From NCBI GenBank assembly GCA_009778835.1, contig WRFK01000021.1, positions 1-12,745 of the forward strand: 12,745 nucleotides of DNA, given 5' to 3'. Under the pieces are notes generated by a model. That model made no database searches. It saw nothing but the letters and a program-made list of their open reading frames with translations, and was not told where the DNA came from. The stretch comes from Spirochaetaceae bacterium. Lineage in GTDB: Bacteria; Spirochaetota; Spirochaetia; CADAEX01. The translations under genes were made by a program, and so were the position numbers. Positions within the stretch are counted from its first letter, which is position 1; the number at the start of each line of letters is the position of its first letter. Below are positions 5,626 to 12,369 of this stretch, piece after piece.

Positions 5626-6238
5626 CGGAAAATATTATTTATTTTCTGTATTGTTTCATGTGTTTTTTATTACTCTGTTATCTGTTTTTGTCTCTGCGCC
5701 TGCAGGGGAAAATTCTTTGCAGGGACAAAGCAGTCAGGAAAGATTTTTAAAAGTTTCATTTAGTAAAAATAATAATCTCCATGCATCAACTAAAAATAAT
5801 TTACAGCATAGCAAACTTGAAAAAAACAGGAAGAGCATGGAGAGCGTTATCAGCGATTATACTAGTGAAGAATTAATCAGCAACTTTAATAAAGATTATC
5901 AGGGAGATTCTGAAAGCACTATAGAGTCTTTAAAGCAGGGAAGCTATGGAGCCGGATTTTTCGAAAAAGCCCATTTGCTGTCTGAAATTATCCCTGCTTA
6001 TCCTGCCTATGCTGCAAAAAAAGGTATAGAGGGAACTGTATTGATTGATGCAAATATAGATTCATTAGGCAGAGTTTCTAAAACTGAAATTGTTGTTTCA
6101 AGTAAATATGATATTCTGGATAAAGCAGCAATAAGGTGTGTAAAAAAAGCAAGATTTGCTCCTGCAACTTATATGGGAAGTCCAACAACAGATGTTCTAA
6201 GGATCGCAGTCAACTTTAATCTAAAAAATTATGATTGA
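5606..6238 (+). CDS. tonB: TonB-family energy transducer
   Basis: This 210-residue protein is anchored in the inner membrane and contacts the receptor's TonB box across the periplasm. The GTG at 5606 follows GAGAGG at a 9-nt gap and lies within the end of btuB, implying coupled translation and dedicated pairing with that receptor. Residues 10-30 (YYLFSVLFHVFFITLLSVFV) form the N-terminal membrane anchor. Residues about 32-120 are a polar Ser/Asn/Lys/Glu-rich spacer that lacks the Pro-rich repeats usual in TonB. Residues 124-208 are the TonB C-terminal domain (IIPAYPAYAAKKGIEGTVLI, DSLGRVSKTEIVVSS, DKAAIRCVKKARFAPA). Its ExbB and ExbD partners are encoded on the opposite strand, and its last 10 bp overlap the end of exbD. 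Confidence 0.9.
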   Translation: MHHILTSGKYYLFSVLFHVFFITLLSVFVSAPAGENSLQGQSSQERFLKVSFSKNNNLHASTKNNLQHSKLEKNRKSMESVISDYTSEELISNFNKDYQGDSESTIESLKQGSYGAGFFEKAHLLSEIIPAYPAYAAKKGIEGTVLIDANIDSLGRVSKTEIVVSSKYDILDKAAIRCVKKARFAPATYMGSPTTDVLRIAVNFNLKNYD

Positions 6239-6675
6239 TTTTCCCTAACAGCAAAAGAAATTGTATCAAACCCACTGTTTTGAATAATATCCATCAATTG
6301 TACAACTGTACCAAAGCTGCATTCTTCATCGCTTCTTAAAATTATTTCAGGAAGCAGTTTGTTTGTTTTTATTGCTATATCTTTTAAAATAAATTCTATC
6401 TGTTTAAAATCTGTTTTTGCATTTTGAAAAAAAATATTATTCTCTTTATCGATTTCAATAACTATATTTTCTGTTTGGGATATTTCCCCTGCAGAAGATG
6501 ACGGAAGGTTTATAGATAAACTTTTTTCTCCTATTAATGTTGATGTAAGAAGAAAAAATATTATTAACATAAAAACCACATCAATAAGGGGAGTAAGGTC
6601 CGGAAAAGAGTCTTCTGAATATTTTTCAAAATAAATATCTGATTCAGATATTTGATTTTCTTTTACTTCTTTCAT
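6229..6675 (-). CDS. exbD: ExbD/TolR-family biopolymer transport protein
   Basis: This 148-residue protein has one membrane helix. The hallmark DLTPLIDVVFMLIIFFLLTST (26-46) carries the essential membrane Asp at position 32, which takes part in proton flow through the ExbB-ExbD motor. The periplasmic domain (about 50-148) contains the family's ENIVIEIDKENNIFF strand pair and a C-terminal VVQLMDIIQNSGFDTISFAV. Its ATG overlaps the exbB stop as ATGA, so the two are translationally coupled. The 3' end overlaps the convergent tonB gene by 10 bp, leaving no room for a terminator between them. TolR is an alternative name, but the neighbouring TonB system favours ExbD. Confidence 0.92.
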   Translation of the reverse strand: MKEVKENQISESDIYFEKYSEDSFPDLTPLIDVVFMLIIFFLLTSTLIGEKSLSINLPSSSAGEISQTENIVIEIDKENNIFFQNAKTDFKQIEFILKDIAIKTNKLLPEIILRSDEECSFGTVVQLMDIIQNSGFDTISFAVRENQS

Positions 6676-7286
6676 TTTGGATCATCTGGTTTTAAGTTAT
6701 TCTCAAATAAAACATTACAGCAAAATTTAAGTCTTTCAATATATTTTTTAAAACTGTTCCGAATTACGTGGGCTGCAATTATTGAAGTTATTGCTATTAA
6801 AAGTCCTGCAATTGTAGTGATCATTACTTCCCAAATACCGCCTGCGAGTACTGTAGGGTCTCCTGTTTTTCCGGAAGCTGATACGCTTTGGAAAATTCTT
6901 GCAAGCCCTATAACAGTTCCTGTAAGTCCGATCATCGGACAAATTTTTCCAATAAGATCGAGAAAATGTATTCTTTCGGAAATTTTTGTTGTTATTAAAG
7001 AAATATCGATATCACATTCTTTTTTAAAAGATGCTCCCTGCTCTGTTGCTTTTTTTATTAATGCAAGAGAGATGTTGGATATTTTGCTTTTTGCTATTTT
7101 AGTATCAAGAAATAGTAAAAGTTCTTTTTTGTTTTTCTCTCTGGAGAGATATACTATTTTGTTAAAAAAATTTCTATTGATAGCGACTTTATATAAATCT
7201 GCTATTTTCTCTGCGATTACAGCTATGGCAAGTATTGAAAAAAACAAGAGAGGATACATGAGTAATCCTCCCTTTATAAATATCAT
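6672..7286 (-). CDS. exbB: ExbB/TolQ/MotA-family proton channel protein
   Basis: This inner-membrane protein has three helices and, with ExbD, converts proton flow into TonB motion. From the ATG at 7286 it is 204 residues, with helices at about 8-26, 108-131 and 154-174. The conserved GLTGTVIGLARIFQ is at 120-133 and the GGIWEVMITTIAGL block starts at 149. I prefer 7286 to the ATG at 7259, which has GGGAGG upstream, because residues 3-13 (FIKGGLLMYPL) match the N-terminal GG-x-x-MYPLL motif of the family. That GGGAGG is then simply the Lys-Gly-Gly codons. An in-frame TTG at 7307 is also possible. The start lies 1 nt after the stop of the ParA-like gene, suggesting coupling. Confidence 0.9.
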   Translation of the reverse strand: MIFIKGGLLMYPLLFFSILAIAVIAEKIADLYKVAINRNFFNKIVYLSREKNKKELLLFLDTKIAKSKISNISLALIKKATEQGASFKKECDIDISLITTKISERIHFLDLIGKICPMIGLTGTVIGLARIFQSVSASGKTGDPTVLAGGIWEVMITTIAGLLIAITSIIAAHVIRNSFKKYIERLKFCCNVLFENNLKPDDPK

Positions 7287-7287
7287 T

Positions 7288-8928
7288 TTAATTGTTAAGT
7301 AGTTCAAGTATAAGTCCTGCTGATTTTTGAAAACTTATAGAAGCGGTTCTGTAGGGGAACCCAACAATAATACTTAGCCCGCTGTTTAATGAATCATGAA
7401 GATAATTTCCAAGAAGTTTCGCATAAGCGCTATTATTGATTTTTTTGTTTTCATTTTTACCGGAAGTTAAAAGAATTTTATTAAGAGATAATTTAGTTGA
7501 AATGTTTTTTATTTCTTCCAATAGTGGAGCATGCAAATATTTTATAAGTTCAATATACTTATTCCGGTATTCTTTATTCTTCTCTATAATCTGTTTTATT
7601 TGCAGATTTCTGTCCCTTACAAGCTTTCCTTTTTTATCTTTTTTTGTTGAAAGAAATTTTATCATTGCATTTTGATACTCTTTCTTTTTTATAAGAATAA
7701 AAAGCGAAAGGTAAAACAAGATCACGCTTGCAATATATTTTCTCTCCCCTTTTGGAATGCTTTTTTCTATATCACCAAGAACAGCAGAAACTTCTCTTAC
7801 AACAGAATTAAATTTATCCGGAGAAAGATCTGCATAGAACTGGCGCGATGAGTTTTCAAGATATTGGAGTGAATCCCCGACAACTGAAATGGTTTTTCTG
7901 ATCTTTCCCAATAGTTTATCGGTTTTTATTTTTTCAAAACATTCTTTTATATTGCTTTTTTCTTTATCAGAAAGAAGATTGTAAACATTTATTCCATGAT
8001 CATTTCTTTTGCTTAGTTTTGAAAGGAAAATCCCAATGTATTCGAAAAGGCTTACAACAGCGCTATCAGCATCTTTGATTTCAATATTTGATTTTATGTA
8101 ATTATTTATAAGAATTGCGATTTTTTCACCCGGGGCGCATTTTTTACTGATAGGAAGCGTTGCTTCTTCATAAAGCAATTCAAGTAATATCAGAATGTTT
8201 CTGAGAGCTACTGCGCCAAAAGTTGTATCGGTTCCCAAAAGGTCAAGCGACTTATCTTTGGGTATTTTGGCAACATTTAAAAATTTGTCTGCCATTGAGG
8301 CATCAAGTTTTTCTTCTTCAGGAACATTTTTATTATAATTAAAAAGAACATCATCTTCTTTAAAATTGGAATTGTTATTTTTTTCATATCTATTGTGCCA
8401 AATAAAAATAGGAAGATTTTTCCTTTTTTCAAAAGCTTTTTTTATGTAGCTTCCGCTTGCAACATGAGCTATAGGCTCGGGGTTTGTAACAATAAGAAGG
8501 ATATCTGCGAAATCCAAAAAAGCTATATTCTCTTTTTCATCATAACCTGCCGGAAGGTCAAATATTATTATGTCGAATTTATCTTTTTCACTGAAATATG
8601 TGTTCTTCTTAAAATTATTATATACAGTATCGGATTTTATTTTTCCTGTATTTTGAAATGGGGTAAGGAGAAAAAGATTTTCAAAAATCTTTATGGGTTT
8701 TTTGTCTCCACCTTTTGTATTCTCAATATCAAGGATTGTTTTTATGTTTGAAAGCGGGTCAACATCGATAAGCAATGTTTTTTTATTTGTTCCCGCCTAA
8801 TAGACAGCAAGATTCACCGAAGTTGTGGATTTACCAACTCCCCCTTTTCCTGATCCTACTGCAATCCTGTTTTTTAATATTTTGCTCCCAGATGCGCTTT
8901 TCTGGGCTGTTTTTACTTTGTTTGCCAC
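7288..8928 (-). pseudogene. MinD/ParA-family P-loop ATPase interrupted by an in-frame amber codon
   Basis: Reading from the GTG at 8928 (AGGAAGG 10 nt upstream), the frame gives a deviant Walker A, GSGKGGVGKSTTSVNLAVY (codons 25-43). A TAG follows at 8799-8797 (codon 44), and then AGTNKKTLLIDVDP and 489 more codons without a stop. A Leu codon TTG changed at one base would give the expected 'NLAVYLA'. Walker B is FDIIIFDLPAG (about residues 118-128). After the roughly 230-residue ATPase domain comes a long Lys/Glu-rich helical region with no motif I recognise. The full frame has 546 codons, longer than plain MinD. The next in-frame start, TTG at 8775, would omit Walker A and yield a dead ATPase. 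It is upstream of exbB in the same apparent operon. It may be a fresh pseudogene, a read-through gene or a sequencing error. Its role is unknown; FlhG-like positioning is one option. Confidence 0.8.
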
Positions 8929-8961
8929 TATGTCACAACCTTCCTGTCTGTTTGATATCTC

Positions 8962-9057
8962 TCATTTAATTATCGGCTTATTGAGACTCATGTTTATCTT
9001 GATTTTCTTAGGCGCAGATAGGGGGTTCTCCTCATCTCGATGAAAAAAGATATTTTC
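8962..9057 (-). other. Short open frame resembling the tail of a lost gene
   Basis: Between a TGA at 9060 and a TGA at 8964-8962 the minus strand reads 31 codons including FFHRDEENPLSAPKKIK and MSLNKPIIK. There is no upstream start codon. A short ATG-initiated end (ATG 8991) is possible but has no ribosome binding site. It lies just before the ParA-like gene in the 191-bp gap behind the XRE gene. It may be chance, or the 3' end of a gene whose front was replaced. Confidence 0.2.
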
Positions 9058-9119
9058 TCAATTTGATATTTATTCAGAATAAATGTAGTAATTTATTTGG
9101 ACTTATTTTAGAAGTGGAT

Positions 9120-9443
9120 TTACTTGCTTTTGAGCCTCTTACTTATGGCTTTATCTACAGCTTTTTCAATTGCCCGATCCAGATCATCCAAAATTGCCTG
9201 ATGAAGCTTTTTCATGGCATCTTCCGTAGATACTGGTGTGGTAAAAAGCACAGCTGTTTCTACACCCAGAGCTGCTGCAATACGATCAAGTATCTCTGGA
9301 GATGGGAACTTATGTTTTAGCTCAATCATAGCAACAAAATTGGTGGAAATATCTGCCAGTTCCGCGAGTTGTGATTGGGTTATGCCGAGTTTTTGGCGGG
9401 TTTCCCGCATATTCTTTGCCAAAATTTCCCTGCTATTTGCCAT
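9120..9443 (-). CDS. XRE-family helix-turn-helix regulator
   Basis: This 107-residue protein is a probable DNA-binding repressor. Residues 11-62 are a Cro/CI-type helix-turn-helix: NMRETRQKLGITQSQLAELA, then DISTNFVAMIELKHKFPSPE and ILDRIAAALGV. Residues 73-107 are a helical, Lys-rich tail (DAMKKLHQAILDDLDRAIEK and on to SKRLKSK) with no sensor domain I recognise, perhaps for oligomerisation. The ATG at 9443 has only a weak AGAGAG upstream. It is transcribed away from the small gene at 9669, with head-on overlapping promoters and an inverted repeat in the shared gap, the usual layout of a self-repressing regulator. Regulation of its neighbour is inferred. Confidence 0.88.
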   Translation of the reverse strand: MANSREILAKNMRETRQKLGITQSQLAELADISTNFVAMIELKHKFPSPEILDRIAAALGVETAVLFTTPVSTEDAMKKLHQAILDDLDRAIEKAVDKAISKRLKSK

Positions 9444-9494
9444 TTATTACTCTCTTTTTTGCTTATCTATGGGTAAATCTTAATTTTCAATTAG

Positions 9495-9536
9495 TATTTG
9501 ACAAATATACGAATAGTAAATACAATTTATCAAATA
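9495..9536. promoter_or_regulatory. Overlapping head-on promoters with inverted repeat
   Basis: Plus strand: TTGACA (9498-9503), 17 nt, TACAAT (9521-9526), near consensus. Minus strand: TTGATA (9533-9528), 18 nt, TATATT (9509-9504). Both occupy the same 36 bp, so polymerase can use only one at a time. TATTTGA (9495-9501) and TCAAATA (9530-9536) form an inverted repeat bracketing both, a candidate operator for the XRE protein. Confidence 0.6.
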
Positions 9537-9612
9537 GATAATATTTTATAATTTTTATGAAAATTACATGAAATAAGGCAATCTGCCTGCTGGACAAAAA
9601 AGAAAAGGAGAT

Positions 9613-9630
9613 TCCCTAAATAATTAGGGA
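9613..9630 (+). promoter_or_regulatory. Leader hairpin upstream of the small unknown gene
   Basis: TCCCTAA (9613-9619), loop ATAA, TTAGGGA (9624-9630): a perfect 7-bp stem in the roughly 135-nt leader from the 9498 promoter. A T-run (9643-9649) begins 12 nt later, too far for a standard terminator. A GGAG just before it (9607-9610) has no start codon nearby. Its role is unclear. Confidence 0.35.
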
Positions 9631-9668
9631 TATAGACATTCATTTTTTTAATAATTTTGGAGGAGTTT

Positions 9669-9983
9669 ATGTTGTATAAGTTACGTAATAATGCATCTGT
9701 ATCTTTTGATAAGGATACAAATAGAAGTGTATTTGTTTGCTTTCGGTTTGGTACTTTACAAGATGCTCCTGGTTATGCAGAAGCTCTTTTGCATAAAGCA
9801 CAGGAATTATCAGTTATTGTAGAGAAAATCACTGGGAAAAAACAAGACAATAACGGTGTTACGGTTATCATTGAAGATACACTCAAGATTCTTGAACAAA
9901 ATGGCTTTGTAATTAGTGGCAATACAGAGGAAGAGCTATTTAAAAAAGAGATACCTCTCTACAGGAATATTATTGCCAAATAA
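9669..9983 (+). CDS. Small protein of unknown function
   Basis: The protein is 104 residues from the ATG at 9669, 3 nt after GGAGGAG; the in-frame TTG at 9657 would lie on the ribosome binding site. I do not recognise the family. It is soluble, with no signal peptide or membrane segment. A predicted strand (RSVFVCFRFGTL) is followed by a helix (GYAEALLHKAQELSVIVEKI), a strand (GVTVIIED) and a helix (TLKILEQNG), and it ends in a polar tail. The conserved-looking FVCFRFGTLQDAPGYAEAL and TVIIEDTLKILEQNGFVI would be the parts to search. It is read from a strong promoter divergent from the XRE gene and lies 44 nt before the secreted SUMF1-type gene, so the two may share a transcript. Confidence 0.6.
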   Translation: MLYKLRNNASVSFDKDTNRSVFVCFRFGTLQDAPGYAEALLHKAQELSVIVEKITGKKQDNNGVTVIIEDTLKILEQNGFVISGNTEEELFKKEIPLYRNIIAK

Positions 9984-10027
9984 GTATATTGGTCATTCTT
10001 TAAAAACATACAAGGAGAAAACCTAAA

Positions 10028-11671
10028 ATGAAAAAAATTATGTTATTTTTTATTATACTGAGTTTTATCGTAGGGAACCTTGCTGCACAGCAAAGCAGCA
10101 ATATGGTACAGATCAAAGGTGGAACCTTTACTATGGGCAGCCCTGTAGATGAACCAGAACGTAAAGAGAATGAAGGGCCACAGAAACAGGTAACATTAAG
10201 TTCTTTTTCCATTGGGAAGTACGCGGTGACACAGAAGGAATATTATGAAATCATGGGGAAAAACCCAAGTAAATTCAAGGGTAGTAATCTGCCAGTGGAG
10301 GGAGTAAATTGGTATGACGCTATAGAATATTGCATTAAGCGAAGCGAAAAGGAAGGATTGACTCCGGCGTATACGATAAGTGGTAAAAATATGAGTATGA
10401 ATATAAAAGGAACAGTAACGTGGATATATAATGCTAATGGTTACCGCTTGCCCACAGAAGCAGAGTGGGAATATGCTTGCCGTGCTGGGACAAACACACC
10501 TTTTAGTACAGGAAATAACATAACTACAAGCCAGGCAAATTATTATGGAGGAAAACCATACAATGATCCTTTCGAAGAGCGTAAGAAGGGAGAATATCGA
10601 GAAAAGACAACACCAGTAGGAAGTTTTGCTCCAAATCCTTGGGGCTTGTACGATATGCATGGAAATGTTTGGGAATGGTGCTGGGACTTATATGTGGGTT
10701 ATCCAGAAAATGTTCTGATTGATGATAAGGTCTATGGAGAGTCCCGTGTGGTACGCGGTGGATCGTGGAGTAGTTATGGTACAGCTTTACGTTCTGCATA
10801 TCGGGTAGAGCAAGAAGAGTCTCTGGGCGGTAGTTTTTTTGGATATCTTGGAGTTAATAATATTGGTTTTCGTGTAGTACGTGGTGTGGTGACTACTCCC
10901 GCCGTAGTGACCACTCCCGGCCAGTCACAGGATAAAGTTAGTGAAATTAAAAATGAAATGATACGTATAAGTGGTGGAACTTTTACCATGGGGAGCCCTA
11001 TAGGGGAGCGTGGGAGGCGCTCTGATGAAGTCCAATATCAAGTAACGCTAAATACCTTTTTCATAAGTAAATGCGAAGTAATGCAAGATGAATATCAAAG
11101 AGTTATGGGGAAAAATCCCAGCCATTTCAATGGAAATAATTTACCGGTAACAACAGTAAGTTGGTACGATGCAATCGAATACTGTAATAAGCGAAGCGAG
11201 CAGGAAGGACTATCTCCAGCTTATACAATAAATGGGGAAAATGTAACCTGGAACAGAAATGCGAATGGTTATCGTTTGCCAACAGAAGCTGAATGGGAAT
11301 ATGCTTGCCGTGCCGGGACAACCGCTGCATACAACAACGGAGATTATATAAGCAGTAACACAGGTTGGTATGCTGTGGGTGGCATATTTGCAGTAGGGCA
11401 AAAAACTGCTAATGCATGGGGTTTATATGATATGCATGGGAATGTAGCTGAATGGTGCTGGGATTGGTATGGCGATTACCCAAGTGGAGTACAGAATGAC
11501 CCTATAGGTACATCCACTGGCACTGCTCGTGTGATGCGTGGCGGGTCGTGGAGCAATAGCTCGTTTGGCTCCGACTATGGGACGGAGATTCGTTCAGCTT
11601 ATCGGGACAAAGGTGATCCATCGCGCAAGGGAAGTGATATTGGCTTTCGTGTAGTGCGTAACGGAAATTAG
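10028..11671 (+). CDS. Secreted protein with two tandem SUMF1/FGE-sulfatase-fold domains
   Basis: This 547-residue protein starts at the ATG at 10028 behind AAGGAG. The N-terminus MKKIMLFFIILSFIVGNLAA is a signal peptide without a lipobox Cys, so export to the periplasm or beyond is likely. Domain 1 (about 26-286) and domain 2 (about 310-546) each carry the family's marks in order: GGTFTMGSP, NLPV...WYDAIEYC, GYRLPTEAEWEYACRAG, GLYDMHGNV-EWCWD, RGGSW and GFRVVR. They are joined by a VVTTPAVVTTPG linker. In catalytic formylglycine-generating enzymes the segment after GGS holds two copper-binding cysteines; here both domains read GGSWS...RSAYR with none, so sulfatase activation is unlikely. A binding or structural role, as in other C-type-lectin-like members, is more plausible. 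The domains clearly arose by internal duplication. No sulfatase lies nearby. Confidence 0.9.
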   Translation: MKKIMLFFIILSFIVGNLAAQQSSNMVQIKGGTFTMGSPVDEPERKENEGPQKQVTLSSFSIGKYAVTQKEYYEIMGKNPSKFKGSNLPVEGVNWYDAIEYCIKRSEKEGLTPAYTISGKNMSMNIKGTVTWIYNANGYRLPTEAEWEYACRAGTNTPFSTGNNITTSQANYYGGKPYNDPFEERKKGEYREKTTPVGSFAPNPWGLYDMHGNVWEWCWDLYVGYPENVLIDDKVYGESRVVRGGSWSSYGTALRSAYRVEQEESLGGSFFGYLGVNNIGFRVVRGVVTTPAVVTTPGQSQDKVSEIKNEMIRISGGTFTMGSPIGERGRRSDEVQYQVTLNTFFISKCEVMQDEYQRVMGKNPSHFNGNNLPVTTVSWYDAIEYCNKRSEQEGLSPAYTINGENVTWNRNANGYRLPTEAEWEYACRAGTTAAYNNGDYISSNTGWYAVGGIFAVGQKTANAWGLYDMHGNVAEWCWDWYGDYPSGVQNDPIGTSTGTARVMRGGSWSNSSFGSDYGTEIRSAYRDKGDPSRKGSDIGFRVVRNGN

Positions 11672-11685
11672 CTTGTGGAACAAAA

Positions 11686-11784
11686 GTAAAAATTGCAAAT
11701 AAAGTTACAACATACATTTGCTTATTCATGAGTCTTGTGTTAGGAAGTGATGTAAAAACAGAACAAAAACAAACACTTAAATAA
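11686..11784 (+). pseudogene. Possible signal-peptide-like remnant without a start codon
   Basis: One frame reads VKIANKVTTYICLFMSLVLG and a short polar tail to a TAA at 11782-11784. It looks like a basic-hydrophobic export signal cut short. The expected start position is GTA and no ribosome binding site precedes it. The rest of the 174-nt gap 11672-11845 shows nothing else I can name. Confidence 0.2.
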
Positions 11785-11845
11785 TCTATGCGGGTAAGCA
11801 ATTAAGTTAACATATCACAATAATATTCTTTATGGAGGAACAAAT

Positions 11846-12127
11846 ATGCATAAGTATTCAGTCCTTAGCATAAGGATGAAAGATCAATTTACTAAAGCTG
11901 TGACTTTAGATGAAAAACAACGAATAGTAGATGATTTTGTTAAAGAAATGCGTTTACTGGGATTTTCTTATTTTATTTTAAAAGGTAAGTTTAATGATGA
12001 AGATTTTAGGTTAGAATATAAAGATATGCTTTTTGATACAATAGATAAAGATTCTGATAATATGTTTACTGGGGAAACGTGCTATAGAAATATGTTAAAA
12101 TTATATGATGTATGGAAAGAAAAATAA
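11846..12127 (+). CDS. Small hypothetical protein
   Basis: The protein is 93 residues; the ATG at 11846 is preceded by GGAGG at a 7-nt gap, which supports real translation. I do not recognise it. It is charged and soluble, with no signal peptide or membrane helix. The first half is probably helical (MKDQFTKAVTLDEKQRIVDD, then FVKEMRLLGFSYFILKGKF), the middle is acidic (NDEDFRLEYKDMLFDTIDKD) and the end is a helix (CYRNMLKLYDVWKEK). Codon use is AT-rich like its surroundings. It stands alone: a 174-nt gap separates it from the SUMF1-type gene and a terminator-like hairpin lies 60 nt past its stop. Confidence 0.6.
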   Translation: MHKYSVLSIRMKDQFTKAVTLDEKQRIVDDFVKEMRLLGFSYFILKGKFNDEDFRLEYKDMLFDTIDKDSDNMFTGETCYRNMLKLYDVWKEK

Positions 12128-12186
12128 TTTGCAATGTAGCACATTAAGCGTGGTGCATAAGCCCTTTTATTTTTGTATATAATTAT

Positions 12187-12244
12187 AGCGTTTTCCTGTT
12201 AATGGGGGGAGTTCTTTTTCCTAAAATACAGGAAAACGTTTTTT
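12187..12244 (+). terminator. Long-loop rho-independent terminator-like hairpin
   Basis: CGTTTTCCTGT (12189-12199) and ACAGGAAAACG (12228-12238) are perfect 11-bp complements, followed at once by TTTTTT (12239-12244). The 28-nt loop is long for a terminator and contains GGGGGG (12204-12209), which can pair further with the pyrimidine run at 12213-12221. It would end transcription from the gene at 11846 and insulate the toxin-antitoxin promoter. Confidence 0.65.
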
Positions 12245-12320
12245 ATTATCTAAAACATCCTCTTTATAAAAATTATCTAGCTAAAAAATCCAATAACTTT
12301 GCAAGAGACCATTGATTTGT

Positions 12321-12355
12321 GTTGCAATTTGTTGCATATTGTAGCATAATGCAAC
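12321..12355 (+). promoter_or_regulatory. Promoter and operator of the toxin-antitoxin operon
   Basis: TTGCAA (12322-12327), 17 nt, CATAAT (12345-12350) is a good promoter match. GTTGCA occurs at 12321 and 12331, and its complement TGCAAC at 12350-12355, so the promoter is covered by a repeated half-site with an inverted copy. That is the typical arrangement for repression by an antitoxin or toxin-antitoxin complex. The message would start near 12357, just before the GAGAGG ribosome binding site. Confidence 0.6.
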
Positions 12356-12369
12356 AAAGAGAGGTACCA

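Noticed and set aside
6652..7302. Plus-strand open frame of 216 codons opposite exbB
   Set aside because: It is the antisense of a clear ExbB gene, has no family motif, and its apparent hydrophobicity mirrors the complementary codons.
8395..8751. Plus-strand 118-codon frame opposite the ParA-like gene
   Set aside because: The minus strand encodes the Walker B region and conserved ATPase segments; the plus frame is Phe/Ile/Tyr-rich low-complexity antisense.
10196..10660. Minus-strand open frames inside the SUMF1-type gene
   Set aside because: Shadows of the duplicated coding sequence; similar shadows recur in the second domain at the matching place, as expected from repeated codons.
10898..10921. 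Short tandem repeat coding VVTTP-AVVTTP, considered as a CRISPR-like or phase-variable repeat
   Set aside because: Only two in-frame copies and clearly the linker between two domains; no spacer pattern and no frameshift-prone tract.
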